From Sedimenticola sp. (GTDB lineage: Bacteria; Pseudomonadota; Gammaproteobacteria; Chromatiales; Chromatiaceae): DNA of 18,496 bases. Made by a program: the position numbers and the translations under genes. The notes below the pieces were generated by a model. It ran no database searches, was not told the DNA's origin, and saw only the letters and a list, made by a program, of their open reading frames with translations. The stretch's first letter is position 1. The number at the start of each line of letters is the position of its first letter. This document shows, in pieces, positions 15,412 to 18,496 of the stretch. The stretch is from assembly GCA_030590525.1 (NCBI GenBank), contig JAUUYI010000005.1, positions 1 to 18,496 of the forward strand. Reading direction: 5' to 3'.

Positions 15412-16371
15412 ATGCCAATCCAGGGTAAACAACATGAAATTACCACAGCACTCATGAACAACCATTTGGAACAGATCGTCCAGCAGGCAGGCAGTATCAT
15501 CCTGGGCAAACAGAGGACGATCCGCCTCTCCCTCGCCTGCCTGCTGGCCCGGGGGCACCTGCTGATCGAGGATCTCCCCGGTGTCGGAAAGACCACACTG
15601 GCCCATCTACTGGCCCGCCTGCTGGGCCTGCACTACCAGCGGATACAGTTCACCAGTGACCTGCTTCCAGCTGATATCATCGGAGTATCTGTCTACAACC
15701 GGGAAAAGGGGACGTTCCATTTTCATCCCGGGCCCATCTTTTCCCAGCTGATACTGGCCGATGAGATCAACCGGGCAACACCCAAGGCCCAGAGCGCCCT
15801 GCTCGAGGCGATGGAAGAGCGCCAGATCACAGCCGAGGGCAAGACCCGTCCCCTGCCCAGGCCCTTCTTTGTCATAGCCACACAGAACCCCGCCCATCAG
15901 ATCGGCACCTTCCCGCTACCCGAGTCTCAGCTCGACCGATTTCTGATGCGGGTGGACCTGGGGTATCCCGACAGAAGATCAGAGCGGGAACTGCTGGCCG
16001 GCCAGGACCGGCGTACACTGTTGGAGCAACTGGCCCCCTGCATCAACCCGGATCAGCTCGCTACCCTGCAACAACAGGTGGATGAGGTATACCTCTCCGA
16101 CGCCATTCTCGACTATTGCCAGGCACTGCTCGAGTTCAGTCGTACCAGTGCCCGATTCAACCACGGACTCTCACCTCGCGCCGGCCTGGCTCTGTTACGC
16201 AGCGCCCGCGCCTGGGCATTGCTGGCGGGCCGCTCACAGGTACTGCCGGAAGATCTGCAGGCGGTACTCCCATCGGTGGCGGGACACCGCCTGCACTCCA
16301 CCAGCGACACCGGCGGGGGAGAAGGAAAGGCGCTGGCCCAACTGCTGTTGGAGTCGGTAGCCATCCCCTGA
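15412..16371 (+). CDS. MoxR-family AAA+ ATPase
   Basis: A 319-residue cytoplasmic AAA+ chaperone-like ATPase. Walker A is DLPGVGKT at 54-61, Walker B LILADEIN at 113-120, sensor 1 is ATQNP at 156-160 and QLDRF follows. The C-terminal lid contains LSPRAGLALLRSARAWALLAGR, a typical MoxR segment. The ATG is preceded by GGGAAGAGAGAG. MoxR proteins are thought to help mature or insert partner complexes, often with DUF58 and VWA proteins; the DUF58 gene follows after 19 nt. It is divergent from the pot-like operon, with 226 bp between starts in which I could not name a promoter. Confidence 0.93.
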   Translation: MPIQGKQHEITTALMNNHLEQIVQQAGSIILGKQRTIRLSLACLLARGHLLIEDLPGVGKTTLAHLLARLLGLHYQRIQFTSDLLPADIIGVSVYNREKGTFHFHPGPIFSQLILADEINRATPKAQSALLEAMEERQITAEGKTRPLPRPFFVIATQNPAHQIGTFPLPESQLDRFLMRVDLGYPDRRSERELLAGQDRRTLLEQLAPCINPDQLATLQQQVDEVYLSDAILDYCQALLEFSRTSARFNHGLSPRAGLALLRSARAWALLAGRSQVLPEDLQAVLPSVAGHRLHSTSDTGGGEGKALAQLLLESVAIP

Positions 16372-16390
16372 TCCTGAATCCCTGTACGCC

Positions 16391-17359
16391 ATGAAAACCT
16401 CCATGGACATCCTGCGCTGGACTACACTCCTCAGGCGCTTCCTCCGGCTCACCCGGGCGGACGAAAAGGGGAGGGCGACCATTGCCGCGCGACGTATCTA
16501 CATCCTTCCGAGCCGTTATGGGATCGGGTATAGCTTTCTGCTGCTTTTGATGCTGGTGGGCTCCATCAATTATGCCAGCAACCTGGGATTTCTGCTCACA
16601 TTTCTGCTTGCCGGGATGGGCCTGACAGCCATGATTCACACCTGGCTCAATCTGCTGGGACTGGAGCTCTCAGCGGGCAGGGCCCAACCCGTCTTTTGCG
16701 GTCAGGAATGCTGCTTCCCCATCCTGCTGAAAAACCACCGAGCGGGGCCCAGACCAGGGATACAACTTCAGGTGGAGAAGAAAGGCCCTGCGGCAACCGA
16801 TATTGAAGGCCTGACATCCGTAACCCTGACCCTCTGCCAGACCAGCCGCAGGCGCGGGGAGATGCCTCTCTCCCGGGTGACCGTCTCCACCCGCTACCCC
16901 CTCGGGCTGCTGCGGGCATGGGCTTATGTAGAACTGGACAGCCACTGCCTGGTCTATCCGGCCCCCGGACAGCGGGTACCCTGGTCCGGGCTGGTGGATT
17001 ACCGACAAAGCTCCACCGGAGACCGAGGCGTTGGGGCTGACGATTTCGTCGGCCTGCGCCAGTATCACCCGGGTGATTCACCATGCCACATAAACTGGAA
17101 GGCACTGAGCAAGGAACAGGGGCTGCAGACTAAGCAGTTCGGAGGCGACCGGTCTGAGCAACACTGGCTCGACTGGTATCAGGCGGAGGGCGACACCGAG
17201 GCCCGCCTGCGCGCGCTCTGCCGTGGGGTGCTGGATGCCTGTGAACATCAGCAGGAGTACGGCTTACGCCTGCCCGGCAGGCAACTCGAGCCCGACCGGG
17301 GAGAGGCCCACCGCCACCAGTGCCTGGCGGCGTTGGCCCGCTTTGGAGAGACAGTATGA
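16391..17359 (+). CDS. DUF58 membrane protein
   Basis: A 322-residue protein. Two adjacent transmembrane helices lie at about 43-85, followed by a soluble region with a beta-rich part and the DUF58 core DDFVGLRQYHPGD at 217-229 and INWKALSKEQGLQTKQF at 234-250. No strong ribosome site precedes ATG 16391, so coupling to the moxR gene is likely; ATG 16403 is an alternative. The stop overlaps the start of the TgpA-like gene (ATGA). The MoxR-DUF58-transglutaminase order is a common gammaproteobacterial arrangement whose biochemical role is poorly defined. DUF58 proteins are often predicted to have a VWA-like fold. Confidence 0.9.
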   Translation: MKTSMDILRWTTLLRRFLRLTRADEKGRATIAARRIYILPSRYGIGYSFLLLLMLVGSINYASNLGFLLTFLLAGMGLTAMIHTWLNLLGLELSAGRAQPVFCGQECCFPILLKNHRAGPRPGIQLQVEKKGPAATDIEGLTSVTLTLCQTSRRRGEMPLSRVTVSTRYPLGLLRAWAYVELDSHCLVYPAPGQRVPWSGLVDYRQSSTGDRGVGADDFVGLRQYHPGDSPCHINWKALSKEQGLQTKQFGGDRSEQHWLDWYQAEGDTEARLRALCRGVLDACEHQQEYGLRLPGRQLEPDRGEAHRHQCLAALARFGETV

Positions 17360-18496
17360 AGCAGAGGCTTCAGGTTACGCTCTCCAGGCGTGAACTTCTC
17401 TCGGCGGTACTGTTGGGGCTACTGGCCGCTGCCCCCCATCTGTTCCATCTGCCGATCGGGATCAACGCATTCTTTGTCGCCATGGCCACCCTGCGACTCG
17501 CCGCCCTTTACCGGCCCTGGCTGCTGCCAGGCCGCCTGCTACTGGTACTGTTCACCTTTGGCGGTCTCGCCAACGTGCTGTTCCACTACCCGATTCTGTT
17601 CGGAAAGGAGGCCGGTGTTGCACTTCTGATCTCCATGCTCGGCTTGAAGCTGATGGAGATACGCCAGAGACGGGATATCTACGTACTGGCGTTCATCGGT
17701 TATTTTACCCTGGCCACCCTGTTTCTGTTCCGGCAGGGGATGCCGATAATGACCTATGCCCTGCTGGTCATCACCGGGTTCACCGCCGCACTGGTGGAGG
17801 CCAGCCGGGCGCAACCGTCGAATAACCTTTATGACCCGTTTATGGTGGCTGCCCGACTGCTGCTGCAGTCGGCTCCGGTGGCACTGGTGCTGTTTCTCCT
17901 GTTTCCTCGCTTCTCCTCGCCCTTGTGGGATATGGGGGTTGAGCAACGGAGTGGGGTTACCGGTATCAGTGACCATCTCTCACCCGGTTCCATCAGTCGT
18001 CTGAGCCGCTCACGGGCTGTTGCCTTCAGGGCCAGTTTCGAGGGTAGTGTACCTGCACCGGCTGAAAGGTACTGGCGGGGCCTCGTTCTATGGGAAACTG
18101 ACGGAAAAAGCTGGATCGGGAAAACCCCTGAAGAGGCAAAAAATGTACGCCTGAAGGGCTTGAGTGACCCCATCCGTTACAGCATCACATTAGAGCCCTC
18201 CGGGGGACGTTGGCTGTTTGCCCTGGACCTCCCGGTGCAAGCCCCTCCAGGGGCTCGCCTGGGCCCCGCATACCAGTTGATCCGGGATAATCCCATAACA
18301 CGTCGGATTCGCTATCAGGCGAGTTCCAGACTTGCATATGACACCGGGCCCATCAGTACCGTCCAGCAAAAGCTGGGATTGCAACTGCCGGACAACATCA
18401 CTCAGCGAATGCGAACGCTGGTGCAGGAGTGGCGAACACAGGCCGCGAACGACATGGAACTGGTACTGACAGGGCTGCGCTATCTTCGTACCCATC
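17356..18496 (+). CDS. TgpA-type transglutaminase-like membrane protein, N-terminal part, cut by window edge
   Basis: The frame is open from ATG 17356 to the window end (380 codons). It shows the DUF3488/TgpA N-terminal pattern: several transmembrane helices between about 12 and 190, the segment LISMLGLKLMEIRQRRD, the helix end LFLLFPRFSSPLWDM, and the periplasmic stretch ISRLSRSRAVAFRASFEG, then YWRGLVLWETDGKSW. The transglutaminase-like catalytic Cys/His/Asp domain would lie beyond the edge, so activity cannot be judged. In Pseudomonas aeruginosa TgpA is required for viability and its transglutaminase domain faces the periplasm. The gene overlaps the DUF58 gene by 4 bp. Confidence 0.88.
   Translation, partial: MKQRLQVTLSRRELLSAVLLGLLAAAPHLFHLPIGINAFFVAMATLRLAALYRPWLLPGRLLLVLFTFGGLANVLFHYPILFGKEAGVALLISMLGLKLMEIRQRRDIYVLAFIGYFTLATLFLFRQGMPIMTYALLVITGFTAALVEASRAQPSNNLYDPFMVAARLLLQSAPVALVLFLLFPRFSSPLWDMGVEQRSGVTGISDHLSPGSISRLSRSRAVAFRASFEGSVPAPAERYWRGLVLWETDGKSWIGKTPEEAKNVRLKGLSDPIRYSITLEPSGGRWLFALDLPVQAPPGARLGPAYQLIRDNPITRRIRYQASSRLAYDTGPISTVQQKLGLQLPDNITQRMRTLVQEWRTQAANDMELVLTGLRYLRTH

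Overview
The window looks like chromosomal DNA of a free-living or symbiotic gammaproteobacterium. The argS-SPOR pair, the gammaproteobacterial style of feoABC, the MoxR/DUF58/TgpA cluster and the GC-rich coding sequence with AT-richer spacers all fit this. A Chromatiales-like lineage is my guess; nothing in the window proves it. I found no rRNA, tRNA, CRISPR array, prophage or intact insertion sequence. Coding density is high and most genes are ordinary housekeeping or transport genes.

Layout. 1-329 (-) is the N-terminal part of a polyphosphate kinase 2, cut by the window edge, with a 64-bp perfect-armed palindrome just upstream. 597-2348 (-) is a ClC-family chloride transport protein with a degenerate CBS tail and non-canonical ion-pathway residues. 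2472-3185 (+) is a SAM methyltransferase. 3203-6136 (+) is a complete ferrous-iron uptake operon, feoA-feoB-feoC, behind a sigma70-like promoter whose predicted start lies under a Fur box. The next block reads leftward, 9451 to 6138: a DHH/DHHA1 phosphoesterase, argS and a membrane-anchored SPOR protein, spaced 5 and 3 nt apart. The 469-bp spacer 9452-9920 holds a MITE-like hairpin element and a REP-like palindrome. 9921-10496 (+) is an exported or membrane-anchored thioredoxin-like protein. 15185 to 10480 (-) is a five-gene operon: a PotD-like binding protein, PotA-, PotB- and PotC-like transporter subunits, and a cytoplasmic glycerophosphodiesterase that overlaps the last permease gene by 4 bp. 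15412 to the window end (+) is a MoxR AAA+ ATPase, a DUF58 protein and a TgpA-type transglutaminase membrane protein, a familiar three-gene module.

The best candidate for something undescribed is the pot-like operon. Its binding protein keeps the aromatic cage of PotD but appears to have lost the acidic pair that holds the polyamine amines, with basic residues in that segment, and the operon ends in a UgpQ-like glycerophosphodiesterase. I infer uptake and cytoplasmic hydrolysis of a glycerophosphodiester (for example glycerophosphocholine or glycerophosphoethanolamine) by a Pot-family rather than a Ugp-family transporter. The second is the ClC protein, whose central Ser, central Tyr and internal proton Glu are all substituted, which argues against standard 2Cl-/H+ exchange. 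Residue comparisons with E. coli PotD and ClC-ec1 were made from memory of those sequences and need a real alignment.
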